Positions 1 to 7,361 of a stretch of 64,000 bases of DNA are shown here, in pieces. Source of the stretch: Amycolatopsis dendrobii. Lineage in GTDB: Bacteria; Actinomycetota; Actinomycetes; Mycobacteriales; Pseudonocardiaceae. Where the stretch lies: assembly GCF_014145675.1 (NCBI RefSeq), contig NZ_JACGZW010000004.1, forward strand, positions 248,001 through 312,000, read 5' to 3'. How positions within the stretch are numbered: the first letter of the stretch is position 1; every line of letters begins with the position of its first letter. The notes beneath the pieces are model-generated. The model had not been told where the DNA came from and did not search any database. It saw only the letters and a list, made by a program, of their open reading frames with translations. A program made the position numbers and the translations under genes.

Positions 1-875
1 ACTGCTCGGGCAAGAACCACACCTCCAAGGACAACCTCGGCGCGATGCGGGGTCGCAACGTCGGCGACCTGCTGAACGACCGGCACGTCACGTGGGGCTG
101 GTTCCAGGGCGGCTTCAAGCCGACCGGCACCCAGAACGGCTACGCCGTCTGCGGGCAGAAGCACGCGAACATCGGCAATCAGTCCTCCGTGGACTACAGC
201 CCGCACCACCAGCCGTTCCAGTACTACAAGTCCACTTCGAACCCGCACCACCTGCCGCCGTCCTCGGTGCAGGCGATCGGGCAGACCGACCAGGCCAACC
301 ACCAGTACGACACGAGCGACTTCGACGCCGCGCTCAAGGCCGGTTCGATGCCCGCGGTGAGCTTCCTGAAGGCCCCGGAGTACCAGGACGGGCACGCGGG
401 CTATTCCGACCCGCTCGACGAACAGCATTTCGTCGTGGACGAGATCAACAAGATCCAGCAGTCGCCGGAGTGGCGTTCGACCGCGATCGTGCTCGCCTAT
501 GACGACTCCGACGGCTGGTACGACCACGAGAACTCGAAGATCGTCAACGGTTCGCAGGACGCTTCGCAGGACCAGGCCGTGTGCACCGGAAAGCCGGCCG
601 GCCTCGGTGGGCACGCCGACCGCTGCGGCTACGGCCCGCGGCTGCCGCTGCTGGTCATCTCGCCCTACAGCAAGACGAACTACGTCGACCACACCCGGAC
701 CGACCAGACCTCGGTGCTGAAGTTCATCGAGGACAACTGGTTCTCCGGCCGGGTCGGGAACGGCTCGTTCGACACTCGCGCGGGCGGGCTCTGGAACATG
801 TTCAACTTCTGGTGGCCGCAGGCGGGCAAGCTCCCGCTCGACCCGAAGACGGGTGCGCCGACTGGGCGCAACTAG
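1..875 (+). CDS. Phosphoesterase (phospholipase C / acid phosphatase family), C-terminal part
   Basis: The reading frame is open from the left edge, so the N-terminus, signal peptide and first metal ligands lie outside the window. The remaining roughly 290 residues match the phosphoesterase family that includes non-haemolytic phospholipase C and AcpA-type acid phosphatases. The late metal-binding segment DDSDGWYDHE is visible near position 505, followed by a GYGPRLPLLVISPYSK stretch typical of the family's C-terminal core. These enzymes are secreted and cleave phosphate esters. The substrate cannot be told from this fragment. A strong hairpin follows the stop, so the gene is probably the last of its transcript. 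Confidence 0.85.
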   Translation, partial: CSGKNHTSKDNLGAMRGRNVGDLLNDRHVTWGWFQGGFKPTGTQNGYAVCGQKHANIGNQSSVDYSPHHQPFQYYKSTSNPHHLPPSSVQAIGQTDQANHQYDTSDFDAALKAGSMPAVSFLKAPEYQDGHAGYSDPLDEQHFVVDEINKIQQSPEWRSTAIVLAYDDSDGWYDHENSKIVNGSQDASQDQAVCTGKPAGLGGHADRCGYGPRLPLLVISPYSKTNYVDHTRTDQTSVLKFIEDNWFSGRVGNGSFDTRAGGLWNMFNFWWPQAGKLPLDPKTGAPTGRN

Positions 876-895
876 CTCGCGTTTCGCCGAGAACA

Positions 896-931
896 CCGAA
901 GGCCATCGGGTTTCGACCCGGTGGCCTTCGG
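896..931 (+). terminator. Hairpin terminator after phosphoesterase gene
   Basis: Arms CCGAAGGCCATCGGG (896-910) and CCCGGTGGCCTTCGG (917-931) pair around a 6-nt loop with one G-T pair. It starts 20 nt after the stop codon. No T-tract follows, which is usual in this kind of genome. Confidence 0.75.
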
Positions 932-991
932 CCGTTTCCGAGGCTGGTCTCCCAGTCCGCTCAGCGGGAAACCGCGTGCGAATACCGCGAG

Positions 992-1007
992 ACTGGAAAT
1001 TTCCAGT
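992..1007. promoter_or_regulatory. 16-bp perfect palindrome upstream of lsr2
   Basis: ACTGGAAATTTCCAGT is a perfect palindrome with an AT-rich centre in a GC-rich gap, about 170 bp before the lsr2 start. It may bind a dimeric regulator of lsr2. The regulator is unknown. Confidence 0.45.
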
Positions 1008-1127
1008 GCGCCGGAACTGTGCGCGCAGTCGCGGATTGGGCACTGAAGGTGTTCGGGAACCGGCGGGGAAAGCAGCGGCCGCCGAACCGGAATGGAGTCG
1101 CGCTGCGCGGACCGTCACTCGACACGA

Positions 1128-1133
1128 TAGGGT
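1128..1133 (+). promoter_or_regulatory. Candidate -10 box of lsr2
   Basis: TAGGGT fits the actinobacterial TANNNT -10 pattern and lies 41 nt before the lsr2 ATG, which would give a leader of about 35 nt containing the GAAGGAA ribosome site. No convincing -35 box is visible. Confidence 0.35.
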
Positions 1134-1174
1134 AATCGCAGGCACATCCTGTAGAAGGTGAAGGAACGCGAATC

Positions 1175-1576
1175 ATGGCGCAAAAAGTCCATGTCGAGAT
1201 GGTGGACGACATCGACGGCAGCATCGCCGAACAGACCGTCCCGTTCAGTCTTGACGGCGTGAGCTACGAGATCGATCTGTCCGAGGACAACGCTGCCGCA
1301 CTTCGGGAAGAGCTGGCCCGTTACGTCGCCGCCTCGCGCCGGGTCGGCGGCCGCAAGGTCCGGATGGCTGCCGGACAGGCCCCGCGGCCGGCTTCGACCG
1401 CCGCGGACCGCGAGCGCAACAAGGCGATGCGCGAGTGGGCCGAGAACAACGGTTTCACCGTGTCCGACCGCGGCCGGCTCCCGGCGGAGATCGTGAAGGC
1501 GTACGAAGAGCGCGACACCGAGGCTCCGGCCAAGCCGGCTCGCAAGCGCGCGACGCGCAAGAAGGCCAGCGCCTGA
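1175..1576 (+). CDS. lsr2: Lsr2-type nucleoid-associated protein
   Basis: Lsr2 is the H-NS-like silencer of actinobacteria. It bridges AT-rich, often horizontally acquired DNA and represses it. The 133-aa protein begins MAQKVHVEMVDDIDG as usual, with an N-terminal oligomerisation beta-hairpin (about residues 1-60). The C-terminal DNA-binding domain carries the minor-groove RGR motif at residues 99-101. It is about 20 residues longer than the mycobacterial protein because of a Lys/Arg/Ala-rich tail, common in Pseudonocardiaceae. GAAGGAA precedes the ATG. The gene stands alone with a strong terminator behind it. Confidence 0.96.
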   Translation: MAQKVHVEMVDDIDGSIAEQTVPFSLDGVSYEIDLSEDNAAALREELARYVAASRRVGGRKVRMAAGQAPRPASTAADRERNKAMREWAENNGFTVSDRGRLPAEIVKAYEERDTEAPAKPARKRATRKKASA

Positions 1577-1628
1577 GCGTTCTTTTCGGCAGCTGTGCCG
1601 CGGGGGCCGCGGCGTGTGATCAGCGGTG

Positions 1629-1660
1629 AGGGCGCCGCCGGGATTCCCGGCGGCGCCCTT
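1629..1660 (+). terminator. lsr2 terminator
   Basis: AGGGCGCCGCCGGGA and its complement form a 14-15-bp GC stem with a tiny loop, ending in CTT. It lies 53 nt after the lsr2 stop. Confidence 0.85.
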
Positions 1661-1710
1661 CTGGCTGTCCGGGGGAAATAGCGATTCCGCGGCCTCGACG
1701 CGATACCGAG

Positions 1711-1765
1711 GTCCGTGAAGGGCTCCTTGAGGGAATCCGATTCCCTCAAGGAGCCCTTCACGGAC
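1711..1765. repeat. Perfect 26-bp inverted repeat with 3-nt loop
   Basis: Two 26-nt arms (1711-1736 and 1740-1765) are perfect reverse complements around the loop CCG. The core reads GTGAAGGGCTCCTTGAGG. The element sits between the convergent lsr2 and MBL genes, behind the separate lsr2 terminator. It could terminate the MBL transcript on the minus strand, or be a dispersed REP-like palindrome. Confidence 0.85.
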
Positions 1766-1863
1766 TGCTGCGGCAATGCCAGGGCCGAGGCGGATGGCGG
1801 TTCGCGGGGTTGCCCTCACGTACTCGCGGTCATGAGCCGGTGCGGGGAATCGATTTCCCGGCA

Positions 1864-2808
1864 TTAAGGCTTGCCGAGTCCGAGCAGCGTGTCCAGGTCG
1901 ATCTTGCCGCCCGCGGCGTCGCGGATCGCGCGCATCGCTTCGGCGGACGCGAGCCGTTCCCCGTGCTGGTCGGCGTGCGCGCGCAGCAGATTCCCGATGT
2001 GCCGTTCCGGGACTGTCCACGTGGGCCAGCGGCGGCGGGCGATCGTGGCGAGTTCGGAAAAGTCCGGCGTGCCCGCGCTCGCGGTCGCATCGAGCAGCCA
2101 GTGCAGATAAGTGCGCAGCACCGCGACCGGGAAACTGCCCGGATGGCTGAGCCCGCCGTGCCCAGGAACGAAGGTGCGGACGTCCGGGAACATTTTGTCG
2201 AGCCAGTCCAATGCGGTCAGCCAGCCCGGAATCGAACCGTGCACGGCGAACGGCGTCGACCCGACCGACAGCAGATCGCCGGTGAAGAGCGTCCCGGTGC
2301 GCGGTTCGAACAGCACGAGGTCGCCGTCGGTGTGCGCGGTCCCGGGAAACGGGACGACCTCCACGACCACGCCGCCGAGATCCACCTCGACCGGTTCGAT
2401 CACCGCGTGCACCGCCTCCGGCCGCGGCGGCTCGAGCTTGCCCCAGTTCGCGCAGGCGAAGATCTCCTCGTTGCACTGCGGACCGGACCGGATGATCGGC
2501 ACCGCGGTGGGCGCGGCGAGGATCCGGCCGCCGTTGCGCAGCGCGACCCCGGCCCCGTTGTGGTGGGTGCCGTGCGCGTGGGTCAGCACGAGCGTGAGCG
2601 GCATTTCGACGGTCGAGTACTTGCGGACGTCGCTGACCAGGTCGAGCGTGTCGCGTTCGGTGCCGCAGGTGTCGACGAGCAGCACGCCTTCCCGGCCCCG
2701 GATCCAGCCGCAGTTGGACACCATCCAGTCGCTCGGGCTGCGCACATACGCGACGACGCTCGGGTCGGAATACCGGAGCGGGACGATATTGCGCCTGATG
2801 ACGGGCAT
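1864..2808 (-). CDS. MBL-fold metallo-hydrolase
   Basis: This 314-aa protein has the metallo-beta-lactamase fold: the first metal motif THAHGTHHNG near residues 76-85, a GTAHTDGD segment carrying the third histidine, then FTGDLL and a PGHGG histidine. In the canonical HxHxDH motif the aspartate is replaced by threonine, so the second metal site may be altered. The C-terminal third (after about residue 230) is helical and may bind substrate. The ATG is preceded by GAGGGGATCCC. The substrate is unknown. A DasR-like dyad lies 42-57 bp upstream. Confidence 0.8.
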   Translation of the reverse strand: MPVIRRNIVPLRYSDPSVVAYVRSPSDWMVSNCGWIRGREGVLLVDTCGTERDTLDLVSDVRKYSTVEMPLTLVLTHAHGTHHNGAGVALRNGGRILAAPTAVPIIRSGPQCNEEIFACANWGKLEPPRPEAVHAVIEPVEVDLGGVVVEVVPFPGTAHTDGDLVLFEPRTGTLFTGDLLSVGSTPFAVHGSIPGWLTALDWLDKMFPDVRTFVPGHGGLSHPGSFPVAVLRTYLHWLLDATASAGTPDFSELATIARRRWPTWTVPERHIGNLLRAHADQHGERLASAEAMRAIRDAAGGKIDLDTLLGLGKP

Positions 2809-2849
2809 GGGATCCCCTCGTTGGCCACCGGACGGGAATTGATCACCGG

Positions 2850-2865
2850 AATGGTATAGACCAAG
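2850..2865. promoter_or_regulatory. DasR-like (dre-type) GntR operator candidate
   Basis: AATGGTATAGACCAAG resembles the dre consensus ACTGGTCTAGACCAGT of the N-acetylglucosamine regulator DasR. The inner 12 bp TGGTATAGACCA differ at one position. On the minus strand it overlaps a TATACC that could be the -10 box of the MBL gene. The match is by eye only. Confidence 0.4.
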
Positions 2866-3034
2866 TCACCTGCTGTCAGCGGGGTGGAGACCACGCTCAC
2901 GCGCATGGTCCGCCGCAGTTCTCGCCCGTCCCGTTCCGCCCAGCTTCGCGCGCATCGTTGCCCCCGGCTCCGTCGGTGCCCGACAGCGTATACCCCGAGG
3001 CCACGGTTTTCTCGATGGTCCACAGAGGACTGGT

Positions 3035-3952
3035 TTAGGGGTTGCTCACGTCCGGTAGCCGCTGAATACCGGCAGTGAGACCGGCCGCGCCGAGCGCCAC
3101 GGATTTCGCCCCGTGCCGGGAGAGCCGGATCGCCACGGGTTTCCCGGACAGCAGCGGCCGTTCCTCCAGCGCTTCCCGCACCGGTTTCTCCAGCAGCGCC
3201 CAGGACTTGATCACTGAACCGCCGAGCACGCAGGTCGCGAGGCCGAGCAGGCCGGCCGCGTGCGCGATCGCCTGGCCGAGGAACCGGCCCGCGTCGGCAA
3301 ACACCGCCTGAGCAGCTTGATCACCAGCGAGAGCTTCCTCCGCGACCGCCTCCGCGGTGAGAATTCGGCCGGTCGCTTCGGCATAACGGCGGGCCAAGGC
3401 GCGGCCGGCCGCGTACGCCTCGAGATGTCCGATCTGCCCGCAAGTGCAGCGTTCTTCCCCATAGCGGCCGATGTGCCCGATCTCGCCGGCCCCGGTCTCG
3501 CCGCCGTACAGCAGCCGCCCGTCGACGAACAGCGCGCCGCCGACCCCGGTGCCGACCGCGACGCCCAGGACGTTCCGCTCGCCCGGCAGCAACTCGCCGA
3601 GAAGGAATCCGTCCACGTCGTTCACGGTGCGCACCGGCACCCCGCCGAGCCGCGCGGACAACTCGGCGTTGACCGGCGTGCCCGCCCATCCGGTGAACGA
3701 ATCCCCGGTGACCAGCACTGTTCCGGTCACCGGGTCAACGACGCCCGCCGCGCCGACGCCGACTCCGGCGAGCGCCGCGCGGTCCGGCACCAGCGAGCTG
3801 ACCAGCTCCGCCGCCCGGTCGAGGATCGCCGCGCCGCCCCGGTGCGACTGCGACGGCGCGGACGCCGAGCCCAGTTCCCTTCCCTCCTCGTCGCACACGA
3901 TCACCAGGGTTTTCGTCCCGCCGATGTCGACTCCGGCCCGCAATCCGGTCAC
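3035..3952 (-). CDS. ROK-family sugar kinase
   Basis: This ROK kinase of 305 aa should phosphorylate a sugar, possibly an amino sugar, with ATP. It has the N-terminal phosphate loop DIGGTKT, GVGVGAAGVVD, the GTGVGGAL loop, the GEIGHIG histidine and the zinc motif CTCGQIGHLE. In that motif the usual third cysteine is histidine. The GTG start overlaps the stop of the upstream ATPase gene (GTGA), so it is translationally coupled and last in the transporter operon. That placement suggests it acts on the imported solute. Confidence 0.88.
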   Translation of the reverse strand: MTGLRAGVDIGGTKTLVIVCDEEGRELGSASAPSQSHRGGAAILDRAAELVSSLVPDRAALAGVGVGAAGVVDPVTGTVLVTGDSFTGWAGTPVNAELSARLGGVPVRTVNDVDGFLLGELLPGERNVLGVAVGTGVGGALFVDGRLLYGGETGAGEIGHIGRYGEERCTCGQIGHLEAYAAGRALARRYAEATGRILTAEAVAEEALAGDQAAQAVFADAGRFLGQAIAHAAGLLGLATCVLGGSVIKSWALLEKPVREALEERPLLSGKPVAIRLSRHGAKSVALGAAGLTAGIQRLPDVSNP

Positions 3953-5574
3953 GCCGCGGGGTCCGCGCCGGCCAGCGCCTCGCGCCGGCTCCGCTGCAAC
4001 TGCGGATCCGGCACCGGAGAGGACAGGAGCAACGCTTGGGTGTAGGGGTGTTCCGGAGTGCGCAACACCGTTTCCGCCGGGCCTTCCTCCACCAGTTCGC
4101 CCGCGCGCAGCACCGCCACCCGGTCGCACAGGCTGTCGACCACCGCGAGGTCGTGGCTCACGAACAGGCAGCCGAAACCGAACTCGCGATGCAGCCGCCG
4201 GAACACCTCCAGCACCGCTGCCTGCACGGATACGTCGAGCGCGCTCGTCGGTTCGTCCGCGATCAGCAGCTTGGGCCCCAGCACCAGGGCGCGGGCAAGG
4301 CTCACGCGCTGGCGCTGCCCGCCGGACAGCTCGTGCCCGTACCGGCCCAGCAGGCTTTCCGGCAGTTCCACCGCGTCGAGGAGTTCCCGCACCCGCCGCT
4401 GCCGCTCGCCGCGGCCGGTCGAGGTGTGGACCACCAGCGGTTCGGCGACGGTCTGCGCGACCGTCATGCGAGGGTCGAGCGAGGACGCCGGGTCCTGGAA
4501 CACCGCGCCGATCTGCCGCCGGACCGCCCGCGCCGAGCGTCCGGTGCCTTTCGGCAGCGGTCCGCCGAGCACTTCGACGGTTCCGGATTTCGGCGTGACC
4601 AGGCCCAGCGCGCAGTTCCCGAGCGTCGTTTTCCCGGAACCGGATTCGCCGACCAACCCGACGATCTCACCGGGTGAGACGGACAGGGAAACGTCGTTTA
4701 CCACCTGCCGTCCGCCGTACTCGACCACCACATTCGACAGCGCGAGCACCGGCTTCCGGGTTTCCCCCGCGGCCGGTTCGTGCGAGAACGAACCCAGTTG
4801 CGGAACCGCGGCCAGCAGTTCCCGGGTGTAATCCGCCTTCGGCGACTCGAACAGTTCCGCCGCCGGAGCTTCTTCGACGAGCTTGCCGTTCCGCAGCACC
4901 GCGACGCGATCCGCGACATCGGCGACGACACCCATGTTGTGCGTGATCAGCAGCGTCGCGGTGCCTTCGTGCTCGCGGATGTCGCGCAGCAGGTCGAGAA
5001 TCTGCTGCTGCACGGTGACGTCGAGCGCGGTGGTCGGCTCGTCCGCGATGATCAGCTTCGGCCCGGCCGCGAGCGCGATCGCGATCATCACGCGCTGCCG
5101 CAGACCGCCGGACAGTTCGTGCGGGTACTGCTTCAGCCGCGCGGCCGGTTCCGGAACGCCGACGCGGTCGAGCAGTGCGGCGCACCGGTCGTAGTAGCGG
5201 CGGTGGCGCAGTTTCTCCGGGTCGTGGTTGCGGATCGCCTCGGCCAGCTGGAAACCGATGGTCCGCAACGGGTTCAGCGCGGTCATCGGTTCCTGGAACA
5301 CCATCCCGGCGCCAGGGCCGCGCAGTTTCCGCAGGTCCTCGCCGCGAAGGTCGAGCACGTTCTGCCCGGCCAGCCCGATCGACCCGGTGACCCGCGCGGA
5401 GCCCGGCAGCAGCCCGAGCACCGCGAGCGCGGCTGTGCTCTTGCCGGAGCCGGACTCGCCGACCACCGCCACGATCTCGCCGGGCGCGACCGACAGGCTC
5501 AGCCCGTCGACCGCCGCCGCACCGCCGGAATAGGACACCCGCAGGTCACGGATGTCCAGCACTGCTTCGCTCAT
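3949..5574 (-). CDS. Fused double ATPase of oligopeptide/nickel-type ABC importer
   Basis: This 541-aa cytoplasmic protein joins two ABC ATPase domains, as DppD and DppF fused. Each has a Walker A (GESGSGKST near residue 40; GESGSGKTT near 305), a signature (LSGGLRQR; LSGGQRQR) and a Walker B with DEPTTALD or DEPTSALD. Each domain ends in the oligopeptide-transporter C-terminal region. It powers the two permeases encoded just upstream. The start is the ATG overlapping the permease stop (ATGA); an open extension upstream lies inside the permease gene and is not used. Confidence 0.93.
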   Translation of the reverse strand: MSEAVLDIRDLRVSYSGGAAAVDGLSLSVAPGEIVAVVGESGSGKSTAALAVLGLLPGSARVTGSIGLAGQNVLDLRGEDLRKLRGPGAGMVFQEPMTALNPLRTIGFQLAEAIRNHDPEKLRHRRYYDRCAALLDRVGVPEPAARLKQYPHELSGGLRQRVMIAIALAAGPKLIIADEPTTALDVTVQQQILDLLRDIREHEGTATLLITHNMGVVADVADRVAVLRNGKLVEEAPAAELFESPKADYTRELLAAVPQLGSFSHEPAAGETRKPVLALSNVVVEYGGRQVVNDVSLSVSPGEIVGLVGESGSGKTTLGNCALGLVTPKSGTVEVLGGPLPKGTGRSARAVRRQIGAVFQDPASSLDPRMTVAQTVAEPLVVHTSTGRGERQRRVRELLDAVELPESLLGRYGHELSGGQRQRVSLARALVLGPKLLIADEPTSALDVSVQAAVLEVFRRLHREFGFGCLFVSHDLAVVDSLCDRVAVLRAGELVEEGPAETVLRTPEHPYTQALLLSSPVPDPQLQRSRREALAGADPAA

Positions 5575-6401
5575 CGTCGCCCCTTCACCGCGAACGCGTC
5601 GCGCAGCCCGTCGCCGAGGAAGTTGATCGCGCACACCACCAGGACGATCGCGATGCCCGGCGGCAGGATCAGCCACCACGCGCCGTCGAAGGTGTAGGTA
5701 ATTCCTTTAGAGAGCATCGCGCCCCAGTCGGTGTCGGGCGCGGGCACGCCGAGACCGAGGAAGCTGACGTACGCCACGAGCAGGATCGCGTCGGCGATCT
5801 GGAACGTCGCGTTCACCACCACGGTGCCGATCGCGTTGGGAATGATGTGCCGGAACACCACGCGCGTGCGGCTCGCGCCGAGCACGGTGATGGCCCGGAT
5901 GTAATCGCGTTCCCGCAGGCTCACCGTTTCCGCGCGCATCAGCCGCGCGGGCACCAGCCACGACACCGCGCCGATCAGCAGTGCCAGCACGCCGACGCTC
6001 GGCGTCACCAGCGTCGCCGCCACCAGCAGCAGGAACAGTGCCGGGATCGCGACGCCGGTGTCGACGATCCGCATCAGCACGGTGTCCAGCCAGCCGCCGG
6101 TGTACCCGGCGACCGCGCCCCACACCGCGCCGATCGCGGTCGCGATGAGCCCGGCGAGCACGCCGATGATCAGCGACGTGCGACCGGCCACCATGAGCCT
6201 GCCGAGCACGTCGTAGCCGAGGTCGTCGGTGCCGAGCGGATGCCCTCCGCCGGGTCCGAGGCGGGCCGAGGCGAGGTCGGTGTGCGACTGGTCGGTGCCG
6301 TAGACCAGCGGCCCGAGGAAACAGAACGCCACGACGAGCAGCAGCAGGATCGCGCCCGCGACAGCGGTTTTGCGGGCAACCAGCCGCGAAAGGACAGTCA
6401 C
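5571..6401 (-). CDS. ABC permease, DppC type
   Basis: This inner-membrane permease of 276 aa has an N-terminal membrane segment (about 14-34), a periplasmic loop with HPLGTDDLGYDVLGRL typical of DppC/OppC, and five further segments. The EAA-type loop ALGASRTRVVFRHIIPNA reads ITVLGASRTRVVFRHIIPN here. The GTG start overlaps the DppB-type stop as GTGA. It forms the channel with the next permease. Confidence 0.92.
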   Translation of the reverse strand: MTVLSRLVARKTAVAGAILLLLVVAFCFLGPLVYGTDQSHTDLASARLGPGGGHPLGTDDLGYDVLGRLMVAGRTSLIIGVLAGLIATAIGAVWGAVAGYTGGWLDTVLMRIVDTGVAIPALFLLLVAATLVTPSVGVLALLIGAVSWLVPARLMRAETVSLRERDYIRAITVLGASRTRVVFRHIIPNAIGTVVVNATFQIADAILLVAYVSFLGLGVPAPDTDWGAMLSKGITYTFDGAWWLILPPGIAIVLVVCAINFLGDGLRDAFAVKGRR

Positions 6402-7357
6402 GACCGCGCTCCCTTCACCCGCACCCGCGGGTCGATCGCCAGCTGGACCAGGTCCGCGAGCAGGGAGCCGAGCACGGTCGCCACGGCGATCACGAGCACG
6501 ACGCCCAGCAGCACCGGGAAATCGGCGGTGCGGGTCGCGGTCCAGAACAGCAGGCCGATGCCGGGGTAGTTGAACATCGATTCGACGACCAGCGAACCGC
6601 CGAACACCACCGGCACGTAATAGCCGAGCATGGAGACCACCGAGGTCAGCGAGTTCGGCCAGACGTGCCGCCAGATGATCGTCCGCTCCGGCGTGCCCTT
6701 GGCCCGCGCGGTGCGCACGAAGTCCTCGGCCAGGCTGTCCAGAGTGGACGCCCGCATGTACCGGCTGAACGCGGCGAGCGCGGCTCCGGTCCCGGCGAGC
6801 ACTGGCAGGACCAGCGCGCCCGGTTGAGACAGCAGTTCGCCGATCGTTTCGCCCTGCGCGGCCTGCGCCGGGAACCAGGGCAGGACCTGCGCGAACAGGA
6901 TGATCAGTACCAGCGACAGGAAGAACACCGGCGTCGCGTAGAGCACGAAGGTGACGGCCGTGGTGAGCACGTCCGCGGTACGGCCGCGGCGGACCGCCTG
7001 CCACACGCCGAGCGGGAGCGCGGCGAGGATCGCGAGCGCGGTGGACAACACGGTGAGCAGCAGGGTTTTCGGCATCCGCTCGGCCAGCAGGGTGCTCACC
7101 GGCGAGTTCTGCGTGTACGACTCGCCGAGGTCGCCGTGCAGCAACCGCAGCAGGTAATCCCAGTACTGCACCGGAAGCGGCTGGTCGAAGCCCTGCGCGT
7201 GGTTGAACGCGGCGATCTGCGCTTCGGTGGCTTTCACGCCGAGGACGCCGCGAGCCGGACCGCCGGGCAGCAAATGCAGCAGCACGAACGTCACCACGGT
7301 GACCAGCAGCACGACCACCACGGCCAGCGCGAGCCGGCGGAGGATGTAGCGCGTCAT
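6398..7357 (-). CDS. ABC permease, DppB type
   Basis: This 319-aa permease starts MTRYILRRLALA, the usual DppB/OppB opening, with a first transmembrane helix at about 9-30 and an external loop containing PGGPARGVLG. Five more helices follow, and an ARAKGTPERTIIWRHVWPN ATPase-contact loop. It lies 4 nt after the binding-protein stop and is coupled to the DppC-type gene downstream. Confidence 0.93.
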   Translation of the reverse strand: MTRYILRRLALAVVVVLLVTVVTFVLLHLLPGGPARGVLGVKATEAQIAAFNHAQGFDQPLPVQYWDYLLRLLHGDLGESYTQNSPVSTLLAERMPKTLLLTVLSTALAILAALPLGVWQAVRRGRTADVLTTAVTFVLYATPVFFLSLVLIILFAQVLPWFPAQAAQGETIGELLSQPGALVLPVLAGTGAALAAFSRYMRASTLDSLAEDFVRTARAKGTPERTIIWRHVWPNSLTSVVSMLGYYVPVVFGGSLVVESMFNYPGIGLLFWTATRTADFPVLLGVVLVIAVATVLGSLLADLVQLAIDPRVRVKGARS

Positions 7358-7361
7358 GTCC

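Noticed and set aside
1115..2476. Long minus-strand open frame across lsr2 and the MBL gene
   Set aside because: It overlaps two well-supported genes, has Arg/Gly/Pro-rich shadow composition and no family resemblance.
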